64,000 nt of DNA from Gnetum montanum (lineage: Eukaryota > Streptophyta > Gnetopsida > Gnetales > Gnetaceae): positions 14,065 through 78,064 of the forward strand of contig MNCI01010857.1 of the NCBI GenBank assembly GCA_015680685.1. The letters are read 5' to 3'. This document shows, piece by piece, positions 10,677 to 22,990 of this stretch. Below the pieces are notes generated by a model that was given only the letters and a program-made list of their open reading frames with translations, had not been told where the DNA came from and searched no databases. How positions within the stretch are numbered: the stretch's first letter is position 1; the number at the start of each line of letters is the position of its first letter. The translations under genes and the position numbers were made by a program.

Positions 10677-13170
10677 TCATGGTTCATTCCCACCCTCATC
10701 ACTAGGGCCAACAATGTCTCTTGAGGCCTAAAATGAAACAACATATGGTGAGCTAGCAATCCATAGCTAAAATTAAAATCATAAGTTAAAAACTAAAATG
10801 TAGAATATATTAAACCTATGGAGATTTTGGCTCCATTAATTTTGTGGGTTGATGGGAAATTCCTTCCTCCAAATAATGGAGAATTTGGTTCTTCATCATG
10901 TTAACCTAGTTAACATTCCCAAGATCAATGCTAGAGAGGATGCTAGTCCTATCTATATTTGTTCAAGTAGGAGGCTCCATGATAGTAGTAGTCATAAAAG
11001 TCTCACCTACAATAGTTGTAATTTGAAGAGTAGGGGATTGCTCCATGGTGAGAGTACTTTGAAAAAACTAATAAGCACTCTCTACCTAAATCCCCTAGAT
11101 GAAAAACTCTCTCTTATGTCATTCAATCAACTCCACTTTAAGCCACATAAGTTAGGCCCTACAATCCACCTTCTAGTATCACTTATGAACCTTTTGTTTC
11201 TTATCCCACTCTAGGACCCAAGCACAATGATCCTTCCAATTCTTAACCTTATGGGAGATGAGTTTCACCTACATATGTTTTTCCACCATCTCTTGTAGGA
11301 CCACTACTTTCTCATAAATGACATGCCAGTAATGGACCCATGTGATCTCCCTAGTCTATAACTCTCCTGAGTTGGTTACTTCAGCCTTCACAAAGGCATT
11401 TTAGTCTCAAAGATGTCTAATAATTTTCTCTTGCCATTGAGTATTATCTCTTAAGTCCACAACTTCCTCCCATAGGGATTCATTCAACCTCCCTAGCTTT
11501 CATGAAGTTTTTTTGCACAACATTGCTAGATTAGTACTAGTCTCATACAACTTCAAGAATACATTAGATACATCAGAGGAAAGCTTGGTCAAGGAGTTAA
11601 TCTCTATGTCTCTACTAGGGTCCCACTCCACATAAGATACTACGCAAGCATAAAATACAACCTTAAACATAATGCACATCCTAAGATAGCCATAATGTAA
11701 GCATAGCCTACAAGTAAAGCACATAAAATAAAATCCTTATCTATCTTAGTTGCAACTTAGTGCAACTGATCGATAGTGTCCTTAGCCATTTCATGCATGA
11801 ACTCCACTTTATTTGGCATCTCTACCAATGGTTTCACATAAAATTTAGGGATAAATTCTTACATTGATGGCTTAGGAACTATTGTAAGCATAACAGTCAT
11901 CAAAGGAATAGGATGAAAATCAAAGATAAATAATAAGATAAAATGAAAACATTGATCATGGACATACCTAAATCCTTGTCCTCTTCCTCCTCTAGGATGA
12001 TGATGGAGGATGTGCCTGACATTGTGTCATCAAAAAGCTATCTAAATCATTGATGTCCACCTCAGGCTATGAGAGTGCCTCATCCACACATCTTTGTTTC
12101 TCCTCTATGGTAGCTTGGGCTACTATGACCTTTCACTTGCCTACAACCATAAAGCATGACAAACCAATTAGCACATGAAATAAAAATATGGTCATAAAAC
12201 CTTAAAACAACCAAGCATAGAAAAAACATATTGGTGATTACCTCCTATGACGATGTAAGCCTAAACTTAAGTTTCTTTGTAGTAGGCTAATGATGCTAAT
12301 GATGCTTCTTTCATAGGCTTCTTGAGTTTCTCCCTAGCTACACCTTCAGCCTTCATACACCGTCATCTAGCATTTAGAATACTAGTGAAAAACATGAAAT
12401 GCTCATCATCATTAGTGCTGTTATGAGACTCACACTACCTAACATCAATATTCTTAGTAATGATGGATAATGTATCATCCATTCCCTCTAGTGGCTTTTG
12501 GACCTACACTATTGGATAAATCTTCTTTACCCAAGGCCTAGAATGTTGGCTTGGGTCTTGGAAAACCCATCGTCTATTCTTGTATACCACAAAAAACTCC
12601 ACAAACCTCTTCAAATAACCTATAAAAAATCCAAAGTGCATATGAATTATTATAGAGATATCAACATAGAGTCTAAAGATCTCCACCTAAAGCCTAGTCA
12701 CCAAGGTAGTAGTCAAGTCAAATTTGATGTCCTCCATCAAGACATTCTTAAAGGTTTATCTTAGTGCTATGGTGATTACCTTATTTTATGATAATAGTCT
12801 AGAAAATACATGAGACCTAAATAAAGGATATGATTCCTTTGCATCAGGGTTCATGAAGCTATTCATGGAAATTTCAAAGTGGTCCATGCTGGCATCAAGC
12901 CAGTTCAAAAGTTCATCACAATGGCCTATTTCCCTTACTATCTTGGTTGAAGCCTTTTATTCATTAGTGGGAACACCAAACAAGTCATGAAAGAGGCCTA
13001 CACCAACATCCATTTTCACCTTCACATCCTAGATGTTGATGGTAAAATGATCAACCTTCTCATTGAAGGAGTTGATGACATGCAACATCTCCATGGTAGG
13101 GATGGAAGGGATAGGTGCTATAAATACATTAAGCAAACTTACATACTAGATGTTTGCTTGAATGTACCTA
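10677..13170 (-). pseudogene. A: antisense gene between protease and RT, 3' part
   Basis: This is the 3' portion of the extra gene described fully for element C. It lies on the strand opposite A's gag and protease. Homology to C runs in order: 13100-12890 matches C at 26240-26080, and 12690-12500 matches C at 25780-25620 (the 'kpWvk/iqq' region). The short acidic last exon, reached through an AG acceptor near 10732, reads ASRDIVGPSDEGGNEP and stops at 10677. The region between carries many stops. The gene's 5' half is missing: homology ends near 13170, where about 70 unassigned bases lead to B's LTR. Function unknown. Confidence 0.7.
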
Positions 13171-13479
13171 GGTGATTATCCCTTTAGCCACTTCTATGTT
13201 GGTGTCACCTCACCAATGTTGAGACAAAAAATGTCGATGGCTAGAACACCCAGAGGTCACCAGGCGAAACAGTTTAACCGCAAATTTGTGCGAGGGCCAT
13301 GCTAGAGAAAATGGATTTAGGGTGCCTTGAATGGTTTGGTCAATCAGATAGGGACTTAATTAGTGTAACTTAATCTTACGTGAATGTTTTTTTGAATGAA
13401 AAATATGTGAGGTAAAACCAATAATCAATAAATATAGGAATAAAGGAAATAATTCCAAATAGTGATACAAGTAAAGAGA

Positions 13480-13550
13480 TGACAGAATAATCTTGGGTAA
13501 GAAAATGCACCGCCCCAAGGTCGTGGGTTCGATTCTTTGCCTGGTTTGAA
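13480..13550 (+). repeat. Possible tRNA-derived SINE fragment
   Basis: 'ggtcgtgggttcgattc' at about 13518-13534 is a good pol III B box with T-arm-like flanks. The preceding 'gtaagaaaatgcaccgcccc' resembles the middle of a tRNA-derived SINE head. No clear A box, poly-A or target duplication is visible. It interrupts the R/U5 part of B's LTR, a part that does not align with LTR G, which fits an insertion. Confidence 0.35.
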
Positions 13551-13815
13551 AGATGTATAACAAGTTATACAATGATAGAGGCACATAGATAGTTCAAGAG
13601 TAACTAGAATGCTCAAAATGTGCCAGCTATTCTCTCGAATGTGAACCTAAAAGCCAATTGCACAAAAATGCCAACTCTTTGGATGAAAAATTCCAACTAG
13701 AAAAGCCAACCGACCAACGCAAAAATTCTGACAAGCCAACTACTCTAGTTAATCTAGAAATGCAAAATCATTGAGCAAAAAAGCAAACCCTTTGAGCATT
13801 ATTTGTCAAGGTATT

Positions 13816-13826
13816 TATAGGGCCAG
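13816..13826 (-). promoter_or_regulatory. B: LTR TATA box
   Basis: On the - strand this reads 'ccctataaatacc', like C's LTR ('cctataaataccc', 34574-34586) and G's ('cttataaataccc', about 63530-63545). Three LTR copies share it, so it very likely marks the transcription start region. Confidence 0.7.
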
Positions 13827-15559
13827 GAGCAGGTAAGAAATGAGGCCTAGATGCCATGTGTCCTGGACTCCATGAGATGCTGACATGCCCGTAGTACCTA
13901 GATGTACAACGCTGGTCGTGAACTTCCTACATTGTAACCATGTTATCAAAACTACAAATGTTGGAATCCTTTGTGCTAACAATGCAAGTAGAAATGAACT
14001 CTCCACTGCAGGACTATGTCTTCCCTATCCTTATGAATAGGATCAAGCATAGTGACAAATTTTGGGGCATGGGCTAAAGGATATGCCAAAATTAAACAAA
14101 GTTGTTGATTACGATGAGCTTAGTTATTGCTAACAAGCTGTAGAGCTAGCTGAAGATGTCCTGACGCCTCTATCAACTTTGCATCACTTACACTATCTAG
14201 CACATTTAAGTAGCAAAGTTGCTTGCTATGTTGTACTAAGCTATGTAGCATAGCACATTGACGTAGTGTAGCTACTTGCTACGCTATGTAGCATAGCACA
14301 ACATAGCCACTAGTTTGAACAGGAAATTTGCGTTGGAGTCAACAACATTTGCTTGAAGTCTTGGTGCATGTTGGGTTAATCTTTGAAGCATTTCATTGAT
14401 TTGCATATTTACTACGCTATGCTACACTACGTAGCATAGCATAGCATAGCAGCCAATGTAACTTGCATTTCTATCAGAATTGTAGGTTTCACAAAAAACT
14501 TTGATTGTGGTTCAAGGCCTACCTTAGAAAGGGTAGTTTTGGAAGCCACAATGTCATTAGATGCAATTATTTTGCTAAAAAGGCTTGGCAGAGGAGTCTT
14601 TACATGTTTTTCCCTTGCTACACCATGCTACGCTATATAGTGTAGCATCCTGCATTGGCCAAATTCTAACTTTGCCTTGCATGAACATCTTATCAAAACT
14701 TGTATTTGGATACTTGATTGATTTTTTGAAGGATTTCTATGTTGTGCAGCGTAGTATAGCGTAGAAGACTTCTCTAATAGAAAAATTTCTAAACTATTTT
14801 TTCCATCCAGAACATCATCAGCAACTCTAGGCATGGTCTCTAGGTAGACTATCAGCTGGGCCAACTATCCATTTGGGTAGGTTGATGAGTCTGGAAATCC
14901 TGTCAGTCCTAGAAGTAGAAAACTTGCTAGACTACATAGTCTACCTTTGGTGTCTACATTTTCCTGCTAAACTATCATGATGCTGCACTTATGGAAGTCC
15001 TTGCCTAAATTCCGAGACCTCACCAAAACATGGAGGCCTTGAAAATTTATGGTATTTCAATGGCCCCTCTTTGTCGACATTTGGAGGATGGGCCTAAGAA
15101 ATGCCAAAAAAGAATAAAAAACACCATGAAAGACAAGATGCTAACATCGCTCTTTAGTAATTGTCCAAATTTCGTGTAGCTCTGCTTGAGAGTACTAGGA
15201 TAGTCATGTAGGGAAGGGGGAAAAGGTGGAGCCATGAGGACAATTTCAGGAATGGAAAGATGTAGCATAGTGTAGTCCCTTGTCGAAGTGCTTGTGAGGG
15301 AGTCGATATGCATGGGAATCTTTCTTTTACATGCTTCTGACCTATCATCGGAATGCTTAGATATTGTCATTGCAAAACAGTTGATGTGCCATTTATTCTG
15401 GGCACTTTTTTTTGTGTGTTTTATCTTTTATGGTTTTCTTTTGTTGTTCTTCCATTTTCATTTGCAAACAACCTTGTTGTTGTAGGATAGGTGTTTCCTC
15501 TCCAGGATGAGTTGCATTACATCCACATGGGGCTTTGACCTACCTACAGATGTAGTGTT

Positions 15560-16130
15560 CTATCACCTTGGTGAAACACACCTTTGACCAACGCCCCTTT
15601 GGCATGTACCCTACAAACACAATAGAGAGAAAACTAAAGAAACAACTATTAAGAAAAATAAAGGAAAAGGTCTTGCTAGATTTTGATGCCGCTAGAGCAA
15701 TGAACATTGTTGCTGAGGCATGTGACGTCCAAACCAGAAAGCCCAACAACTGTTTTGGTAGCATCAGTGTGGAGGGGTTGACACTAAGGAGACTAGGAGT
15801 TGCGGTGATGCAAGTGTTTAGGAATCCCCATCCAAGGTGAACATTATATAGTTTAGTTGTAATGTGAGATGCCCAATAGTTGAATGTCATTTGGGCCCAG
15901 GTGATGGTGGTGGCTAGAGGGTAGCAACTTTGTGGCTGGGCCACAATAGTGTTGGGGCTCTCATAGAAGATGTTGATAACAAAAGCTACTGCTAGGGTGA
16001 TGGGCTGTGGTGGCAGTAGCTCTGAAAGGTTAGCAAGATGTTAGACAACATTTCCAAAGGATCAACAAGATGCTAGGAGTAGTGGCATTACATATATTCC
16101 AAAGTGTTTTCTTGGCATTGTGAACTACAT
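15560..16130 (-). pseudogene. B: conserved post-integrase segment
   Basis: This lies between B's 3' array and its LTR. On the - strand it aligns base by base with C 32935-33240, and the frame with PSTLMLPKQLLGF matches C's SSTLVLPRPLLAF. Whether a protein was made is unproven, but two copies keep the same frame here. Only part is clearly alike; the rest is diverged. The last bases before the LTR ('ggatgtaatgcaactcatcc') match C's polypurine region. Confidence 0.5.
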
Positions 16131-16199
16131 CCTAGAACTACAACGTTCCACCCCATGTTGGAACTGCACACGCTCACTTTCTTGTAGGGTCATGGATGC

Positions 16200-16680
16200 A
16201 CACTAAGGATGTTATGCCATGAACCCAGTTTAAGGTCCTGGTAGACCATCAGATGTACTAGTTTAAGGTCTCAGTTGACCGTGATGTGCTAGTTTAAGGT
16301 CCTAGCAGATCACTATGGTATTTTAAGGTCCTAACAAATCATTGTGATAGTTTATCATCATAGTGGATGGTGGATGGGCTAGTTTAAGGTCCTAGTGGAC
16401 TACCTATGCTAGTTTTACATCATAGCAGACATGCTTTGTCAATTTTATCTTATGGCAGACTCTCTGTGCTAGTTTATAGTTATAGTAGATTATCTGTGTT
16501 AGTTTATAGTCATAGCAGACTATCTTTTTCATTTTTACATTGTAGCAGATGATCTTTGCTAGTTTTACATCGTAGTGGATGATCTATGCCATTTTATAGT
16601 CATAACTGACTAGCTTTTCTAGTTTTATGTCGTAGCGGATGAGCTTTGCTAGTTTTACATCGTAGCGGATGAGCTGATTA
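16200..16680 (-). repeat. B: 3' array after integrase
   Basis: About 12-13 units of roughly 38 bp, on + reading 'tagtttaaggtcctagcag' followed by a short spacer, grading into 'tagttttacatcgtagcgg' near the integrase end. The last two units (about 16618-16673) are nearly identical. Tandem repeats in the 3' untranslated part of Tat/Ogre elements are a known feature; the unit here is shared with other positions in the element. Confidence 0.85.
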
Positions 16681-16693
16681 CCTTGCTCATGCA

Positions 16694-18150
16694 TCAAATG
16701 TAGTATGGCTTGAGATAGAAGTGATTCACAAGATTTGAGAACTCTTTGCCATCCATGTCTGCCACTTTGAAGGCTCCATTCTCATTATATTTTGTGACCA
16801 TGAATGGACCTTTCTAGTTTGCTAATAACTTGTTCACATGTTCATGGACAACCTTGAGAATGAGGTTCCCCTTTTTTATCGGTTGTTGATGTGGATTTGC
16901 ATGATGCTTCTACCATTTCCTATCTTGATATCACTTGATGCTGCCAAGTGTTTGTGCATGCTCCTCCTCTATGAAGTTGAGGTCAATGATCCTCAACTCA
17001 TTGTTCTGGGCTTTGTTCATAACATTTGATAGGATCATTCGAAGTGATGGTACTTGTAGCTCAAGAGGCAACACCACTTCAAATCCGTAAACAAGGCTGT
17101 AAGGAGTTTTACCTGCTGTCATCCTGCATGTCGTTCTGTAAGACCATAGCACATAGAGGATTTTCTCATGCCATCGACTCTTACTATTCCTAAGCATCTT
17201 CTTGAGCAAGTTGATAATGGCTTTTTTCGTAGCGTCTACCTATCCATTTGCTTATGGGTAGTATGGCAAGGAGAAGGATTGCTTAATTCCAAGGTTGCTA
17301 CAAAAGGTTTTGGTTTTTGCACTACTAAATTGTGGCCTGTTGTCTATCACAATAGTCATGGGAAGCTCAAACCTTGTCACTATATTATCCAATATAAAGT
17401 GGCAAACCTATTGAGATGTAGTCTTCCTAAGGAAGATAGCCTCTACCCACTTTGTAAATTACTTAATGACAGTGATGATGAAGCTATGCCCTATGGAAGA
17501 CTTATATGTGATAGGTCCTCTAATGTCTAATCCACATCACTGTAATGGCCATGTGATCTATGTCAAGTGCAACTCAATAGGTGAAATGTGTATAATATTT
17601 GCATATTGTTGGCACGTGTCACAAGTCTTAACTTTGGCAAGGCACTCGCATTCCATGTGAGGATAGTAATATCCTAGGCATCTGATTTTTGCTACCATGG
17701 CCCTAGAAGCTATGTGTCCACCGCATAGTCCTTCATGGACCTCATTAATGATATTTTGTGCTTGTCCCTCATTTACGCATGCTAGCAATATCCCATCAAA
17801 GGAGTGTTTGGATAAGGCGTAATCTCCCATAAGTACATATTGCCGAGCATGCTTGCGGATTGCACATTGGGTAGATGGCAATCTATGTGGGGGTTTTCCA
17901 TGTTGTAGATATGATTTAATGTTGGCGTACCACTCTTGGGTATCGACAGCACTTATAGAGGCAACATGTACCACTTGAGTGATAGGCTCCGTACAGTTGG
18001 TTATCAAAGTGGGCAAAGTTGCGAATAGGTGTGGTGGCACATTTAATGCTAGTGTGGCTAGGGAATTTTCTACAGTATTCGCATTGTGTGGCATGTGTTG
18101 GACATCTGTTATGGCAAACTGTTTGAGCAAACGTTTGACTAGGTCACAAT
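16694..18150 (-). pseudogene. B: integrase
   Basis: Integrase inserts the cDNA into the genome. The zinc-binding HHCC domain is readable at about 17750-17610: VHEGLCGGHIASRAM, then KTCDTCQQY, with all four ligands kept. The core continues toward lower coordinates. A well-kept stretch at 17209-16931 includes RRWHEKILYVLW-type and VYGFEVVLPLELQVPSLRM, the conserved end of the core and linker seen also in C. The C-terminal domain ends at 16694 with FSNLVNHFYLKPYYI, matching C's FANLVNHLYLNSYYV. Stops and frameshifts split it into at least four pieces. The array 16200-16680 follows directly. Confidence 0.85.
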
Positions 18151-18960
18151 AGGGCTACAGATGATTAGCTTTACAAGCATAGACCTTAGTGATTTGATTG
18201 ACAATGAGTTGTGAATTATCTCAAATTGGTAGTTGTTGAATTTTTAATTCTCAAGCTAATAAGAGGCCTCTGAGAAGTCCTTCATACTCTATGAAATTGT
18301 TCATACAAAGGAACATGAAATGATAAGCAAATGGTTGAATGTCCCCAGACTGAAATGTAATGACAGCAGCTGCACTACCACCTCGCATAGTTGAGGCATC
18401 GTTGAAATGCAAAGTAGCTTTGAGATGTAATTGGACAGTGTTGATGGTGTTAACATGCTTATCAAGGAATTCAGGTTCTATGGTTGCCTAATCATTGACA
18501 AGTGAGGTTGTGAGTTGCGTAGCTATGGCTTTCCGTTTCGTTGACGATTGGGTTACCTAATGCAAATTAAATTTTGTGGTTATCGCTGTTCACCCGGCTA
18601 TCCTGTTGCTTTCATATAGATTGTTCGTGATAGCCTAGAGTACATTTCTTTTGCATATAATTTTGACTTTACTACAGAATAGATAATGCCTCCACTTTTT
18701 CAATGTAAACATTAGGACAAGGAAATTTCTTTCCACCTCATTATACTTCACCTTGTATGCTATCAATGCATGAATCTAGTAATAAACTAGAATCTCAGAG
18801 CCATCATCTCTTCTCTAACATAATAGTGTTATGATAGACATGTCTGAGGTGGCAATGTAGATGTAGAAAGGCTTATCCCTCTATGGTGGGTAAATAGTTG
18901 GAAGGTGTAAAATCTCTTTTTTTAGGTCATTGAAGGCTTGCTGTCATTGTGTTGTCCATT
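18130..18960 (-). pseudogene. B: RNase H and second (archaeal-type) RNase H
   Basis: Two RNase H domains follow RT. The first (about 18960-18600) is badly decayed. The second is recognised by NNFIEYEGLLRG (about 18300) and DNSQLIVNQITKVYACKA (about 18215), corresponding to NNMEEYEGLL and GDSQLVMNQI in C. An additional archaeal-type RNase H between RNase H and integrase is a known mark of the plant Tat lineage. It would digest the RNA strand during reverse transcription. Confidence 0.7.
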
Positions 18961-18989
18961 CGAAGCTAATCCCTTTCTTTAATAAGTGT

Positions 18990-20110
18990 TACATGGGGTG
19001 TAACTTGTCAGTGAACTTTGCTATAAACCTTCTAATGAACTATACCCTACCTTGCAACCCATGTAATTATTTAAGGTTGGTAGGGGGTTCTAGATTAGTG
19101 ATGGCTTTAACTTTGTCAAGGTCCACTTGTTTTCCAGCCTCTGATACTACAAACCCCATCATGTGCCTGATTTTTACCCTGAAGACACACTTCTTTGGAT
19201 TGAGGTGTAATTCATGCATATGGTAGCATTTGAGGACTACACCTAGATCATTGGGATGTTCAGTAGCCTCTTTAGGTTTGACTGATATGTCATCCACATA
19301 GTCGTTTAGTGTTTCCAGGATGTAGTCAATAAAGATGTATGTCATGGCTCTTTGGTAGGTTGCTCTAGAATTTTTGAGTTCAAAGGGAATCATAGTGTAA
19401 CAAAAGGTATCCCATGGGTCATGAAAATGGTTGTTAACTGATGCTCTAGGTTGATACACATTTGATTGTAGCCAAAGAAACCATCCATGAAGGATAGTAG
19501 AGCATGACTAGCCGTAGTGTTGATAAGTTGATCGATACTCAACAGTGGGAAGTCATCTTTGATCGTTTCTTTGTTCAGATCCTGGAATTCTATACAAATT
19601 CATATTCCTCCTATTTTCTTAGAAACTATAATGATGTTCAACACCCATTCTGAGTAATTAATTGCCCGAATCAAACAAGCTTGATAGAGCTTAGTGATTC
19701 ATCCCATATGACCAGTGTGATCTCTAGTTTAATCTTGCGAGCCTTTTGTTTAATTGCCTTCACACATGGGTCTAAGATAATGTTATGTTGTATAAGCCTT
19801 GAATCTAAGCCCAACATGTCATTATAGGACCATGTGAATACCTCAATGTTGTCTTGAAGGATTTTGGATACATCTTTATGCATTTGTGAATCTAGGAGGG
19901 AGCTATGTTTTATCATCTTTATTTCCCCTGGATGTAGTCACAAGTGTTTCAATGAGAGGGTCCTCAGTTACATCCCTTGCCTCTAAATCTAAGGCTTGGA
20001 CCAAATGTTTGGGTCAATTTGGGGGTGTTTCTAAGGATGCCATAGTGCTATCGATGGATGATTCCTAGTCTATTGACTCTGGGTTTAATTGTTTTGTAAG
20101 CTTACCATGT
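18990..20110 (-). pseudogene. B: reverse transcriptase
   Basis: RT copies the element RNA into DNA. N-terminal part 19916-19671: SSLLDSQMHKDVSKILQ, then MLGLDSRLIQHNIILDP. The palm region at 19600-19067 contains DGFFGYNQMCINLE, the catalytic box YVDDI near 19300, and HELHLNPKKCVF then MMGFVVSEAGKQVD. YVDD itself is intact. Frameshifts and stops separate the pieces. The upstream 'tail' 20080-19920 aligns with C 28985-29090, so the polyprotein probably began further up, near the array. Confidence 0.9.
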
Positions 20111-20289
20111 GGGGCTGTCAAGGCTATAACTGAAGATAGATCATGATGCATGGCCGTTCGTGCTCAACCTGCCATATTAAGATAAATGCCAAGTCAAGTG
20201 ATACCTATTTTTATCAACAACACATAGTAGACATTTGCAAAGGAATAATGAGATATGAAATGGTTGAAATAATTGTCAACTATAATACA

Positions 20290-20530
20290 GGGTTAGCAAG
20301 TTGCTACCTTAAGGTTGTAGCAGACTGCCTGGATGTAGAGTTGTAGTTTACAACTACTACTTTAAGGTCATTATAGACCGCTAACTTTGTCAAACTATGA
20401 ATTGTAACTGTTAGTTTAAGGTCTTTGTGGACCGTTAACAGGTTAGGTTTGTAAGTTAAAACTATTAGTTTAAGGTCTTTGTGGACCATGGCATGTTATT
20501 CTTGCAAAGGTAAGTTGCTAGTTTAAGGTG
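20290..20530 (-). repeat. B: array between RT and antisense gene
   Basis: Five or six units with 'tagtttaaggtc' on + (20360, 20415, 20466, 20518) followed by 'tttgtggaccgttaac'-like spacers, period about 50 bp. Same unit and orientation relative to RT as in C (28290-28745). Confidence 0.8.
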
Positions 20531-20666
20531 GGATGAAATTTTTAGTTGGGCCCACTTGCTACAATGCAAATAGTGATGATCTACTATGGTGGGAGTGCTA
20601 CGCTGTACGGAGCATCCCACATTAATTGAGGTGTGAAAATGGAAAGTTATTTTTCACCGCATTGGC

Positions 20667-20674
20667 TATAAATA
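20667..20674 (+). promoter_or_regulatory. B: TATA box of the antisense gene
   Basis: 'ggctataaataggggttta' lies 142 bp upstream of the ATG at 20809. C has 'ggccataaataagggttaa' 159 bp before its ATG and D has 'catataagt' 156 bp before its ATG. The flanks differ from the LTR TATA boxes of B, C and G, so this is a separate promoter. Confidence 0.6.
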
Positions 20675-20808
20675 GGGGTTTACCCCTCGTAAACTCATCA
20701 TTTTCATTGTAATAGTGCAAAGCCCATATCCAGAGTGTAGATCAGTTTTATTGACAAAGAGCAAGGTGATTTAGCATAGTGATTAACAGAGAATCTACAA
20801 TCGAGACA

Positions 20809-22550
20809 ATGGAACCTAAAAGATAACGTAAACACCTAGCACTCGCCAAGGAGGACAAGGTCAAAGACACCCTGGGACATCTGTCATAGGCATGCGTTGC
20901 AGTATGAGAGGAGACTCTGGCGGCTTGGTAAGTTGCTATATTTTTTCTAGGTTGTTGTTTTCTCTTCTTCTTTTTTATTTTTTTCATTTTTGTCTAGAAA
21001 TTTGTGTCTTCTATCACTATTTTGGTTGCCATTTTGGCCATTACATCACCGCTATTGCCAATTCGGCCACGATAGGTGTACAGACGCTACGCCAAGGTTG
21101 CATGTAGTATTGCCCATACCACCATTGTTGTGACTACCTTACCCAGAGGTTTAGGTAATCTTGGCAACCTAGCATGCGAATAGCATAGCGTATGGCCCTT
21201 AGGAGGGTTTGGCCACGTGCAAGATTTGACAACGTAACACATGTTTAATGTAGCATGGCACAAATTGTTTTGTACGGTAGAAGATTGGTTGAAATGGAAG
21301 TAGCATATTAAATTATTTGTGATTTGAAATTTGTATTTAAGAATTTTTGTTACGCTAGGCTGGTGTGTTGTAAGACCTTTAGACCAATGCATCGGTAATA
21401 TTGTGTTGCTACGCTATTGATCCTATGGTTCTATTGGTGAATCTGCCTTAGATGTAAATCTATTATGTTGTTGTGCTACGCTACATGCAAAGAAAGGGTT
21501 ATGCTATGCTATTTGTGATAGGTGGTTTATGCTATGCTACATGTAAAGAAAGAGTTATGCTATGCTAGTTGCAAACAACTAGTCACGCTATGCTACATGC
21601 GAACTCCACTCGAACATAATACTAACATTTTTCACTCTGTTGTGCAGGGTGATGTTGAAACCCATTTTGATTGTCCTAGAAATTGTAGGGGTTTTGTGCT
21701 GCCTAAGTGAACCAGTGGCCAATGTACCTCCACACCATGCACGTGTGGAGTGGCATGCAGTCTGGTTCTGGGAAGGTAGGCGGGACTTCCTGCAATTCCT
21801 CCTCCAGCACTTTAGTGTGATTGTTTGGTCATATTTTTTGGTGGAGGTAGTAGCCACAATTATAGAAACCCTATTTCCTGTGGCAAACCAGGGTATCCTA
21901 AAATTTCTAACCGATGGAAAAATTGGGGGCAACCAGGCAGAAGGGACAAGTCAGCGTCCAAAAAGCTTAAGATGCTTGAGTTGGATCTGGGAAATTCCCA
22001 AGTATAATTGCTCTTACCTATACAACACGTTGTTCCTTGCCTATCACATGGGTACTTATTTTTAGAACCCACTAGGAACTGTTTATTTTTTCAATAGATG
22101 AGTTCTATAAATATATTGTGTCACATTTTTCAATGCATGCTACACTACACAATAATGTTAATAGTCTATGTCCTTTTTTCTCCTATGTATTACCAGGTTT
22201 TATATTCATAAGAGTAGGCTTCACAGTGATACTAATGCCTTAGCTTTGGCACAGATGGCCTTGCAGGAGTTTTCCTCCATTGGAAATGTGCATGCCATTG
22301 TGATAGGCCAATGTGGGGGTGAGTTCAAAACCTATCCAACCTGGTACTCCCAATTTTATAGGAACTGTAAGGAGGTCAGTTAGTTGGATAGGGATTGGTC
22401 ATTCCTTAGGCCAATCATTGTTGAAGATGTGTTAGTGGATCTCCCACCATTCCCATTTCCATTTAAACCTAGTATGCTAGACCATGAATTTATGTTTACA
22501 TGTTCAAGTTGGGATAAGTTGATGGGGCTACACAAATGTCATTTCCTTCC
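20809..22550 (+). pseudogene. B: antisense gene, 5' half (exons 1-3)
   Basis: This is coded on +, opposite to B's RT and integrase. Exon 1 starts at ATG 20809 (MEPK; an early TAA follows). A GTAAGT donor at 20938 and a 'tgttgtgcag' acceptor ending at 21647 bound intron 1 (710 bp). Exon 2 (21648-22051) encodes ILIVLEIVGVLCC.. and DFLQFLLQHF, matching C's WLIVLDIGGVLCH and EFLQFLLNHF. Intron 2 is 22052-22196, ending 'tattaccag'. Exon 3 has VIGQCGGEFKTYPTW against C's VIGQCGGEYRTY. Homology stops near 22550, where a C-type protease begins on the same strand. Function unknown. Confidence 0.75.
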
Positions 22551-22559
22551 CCATTATGG

Positions 22560-22990
22560 ATAAGTTGGGATTGGTCGACTAGATCAAACCAACGATGAAA
22601 TCATGTCTAAGGTCCTTCAATGGGGCATGCGTCCTGGTGAAGGGCATAGTCCACATAAAATTCGTAGCAGGGAACTAGTTCCCCACAAATGCAACATTCA
22701 TCATAGTCGAAGAAATGCCTAGGTTTAACCTGATCTTTGGAAGATCATGGTTAGTGCAACTTAGGGCTATCTCCTCACCTATACACTAGGAAATCCACTT
22801 ACCATACGTAGGTAGAGAAGTGGTAATCCATGGTGATGAAGTGGCAGCACAAGCAATCAGTAATATAAACATAGAACAAGGCTCATAAGTGACAATCTCT
22901 AAGAATGAGGCATCGATTCATGCATGCATTAATCATCCAACAGAGGGATCAACCCAGTGAGCTGACCCCTAAATCGGCAATGCATGGATC
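22560..22990 (+). pseudogene. C: protease, C-terminal part
   Basis: The hallmark FNLIFGRSWLVQLRAI is at about 22717-22765, preceded by VKGIVHIKFVAGN and followed by IHLPYVGREVVIHGDEV. These match A (FNLILGRPWL, EIYLPYKVGK) and D (FNLILGRPCL, EIHLPYEEGE). The part with the catalytic aspartate is missing: sequence before about 22560 belongs to B's antisense gene. This truncated piece is the leftmost recognisable part of C. Confidence 0.8.

Larger units (their letters stand above)
13240..15489 (-). repeat. B: 3' LTR
   Basis: Read on the - strand this starts at 15489 (TATCCTACAAC, against TGTCCTACAGG in C's LTR) and ends near 13240. It aligns with C's LTR at many points: 'gtcgacaaagagg' (15066-15078 region and 33588), 'gcagcatcatgatagtt' (14985 and 33660), and 'tctggatgg..atagttt' (14800 and 33828). 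Palindromic CTATGCTA/TAGCATAG clusters sit at about 14226, 14410, 14628, 14748 and 14930. A TATA box is at 13816-13826. The end near 13240-13330 matches LTR G at 62889-63000. Its place after integrase and the post-integrase segment makes it the 3' LTR. Confidence 0.8.

Noticed and set aside
13501-13550. Intact tRNA gene
   Set aside because: Only the B box region is convincing; no acceptor stem or anticodon arm can be folded.
15568-15840. 90-codon + strand frame in B's post-integrase segment
   Set aside because: The alignable frame with C is on the - strand; this one is not conserved in C.
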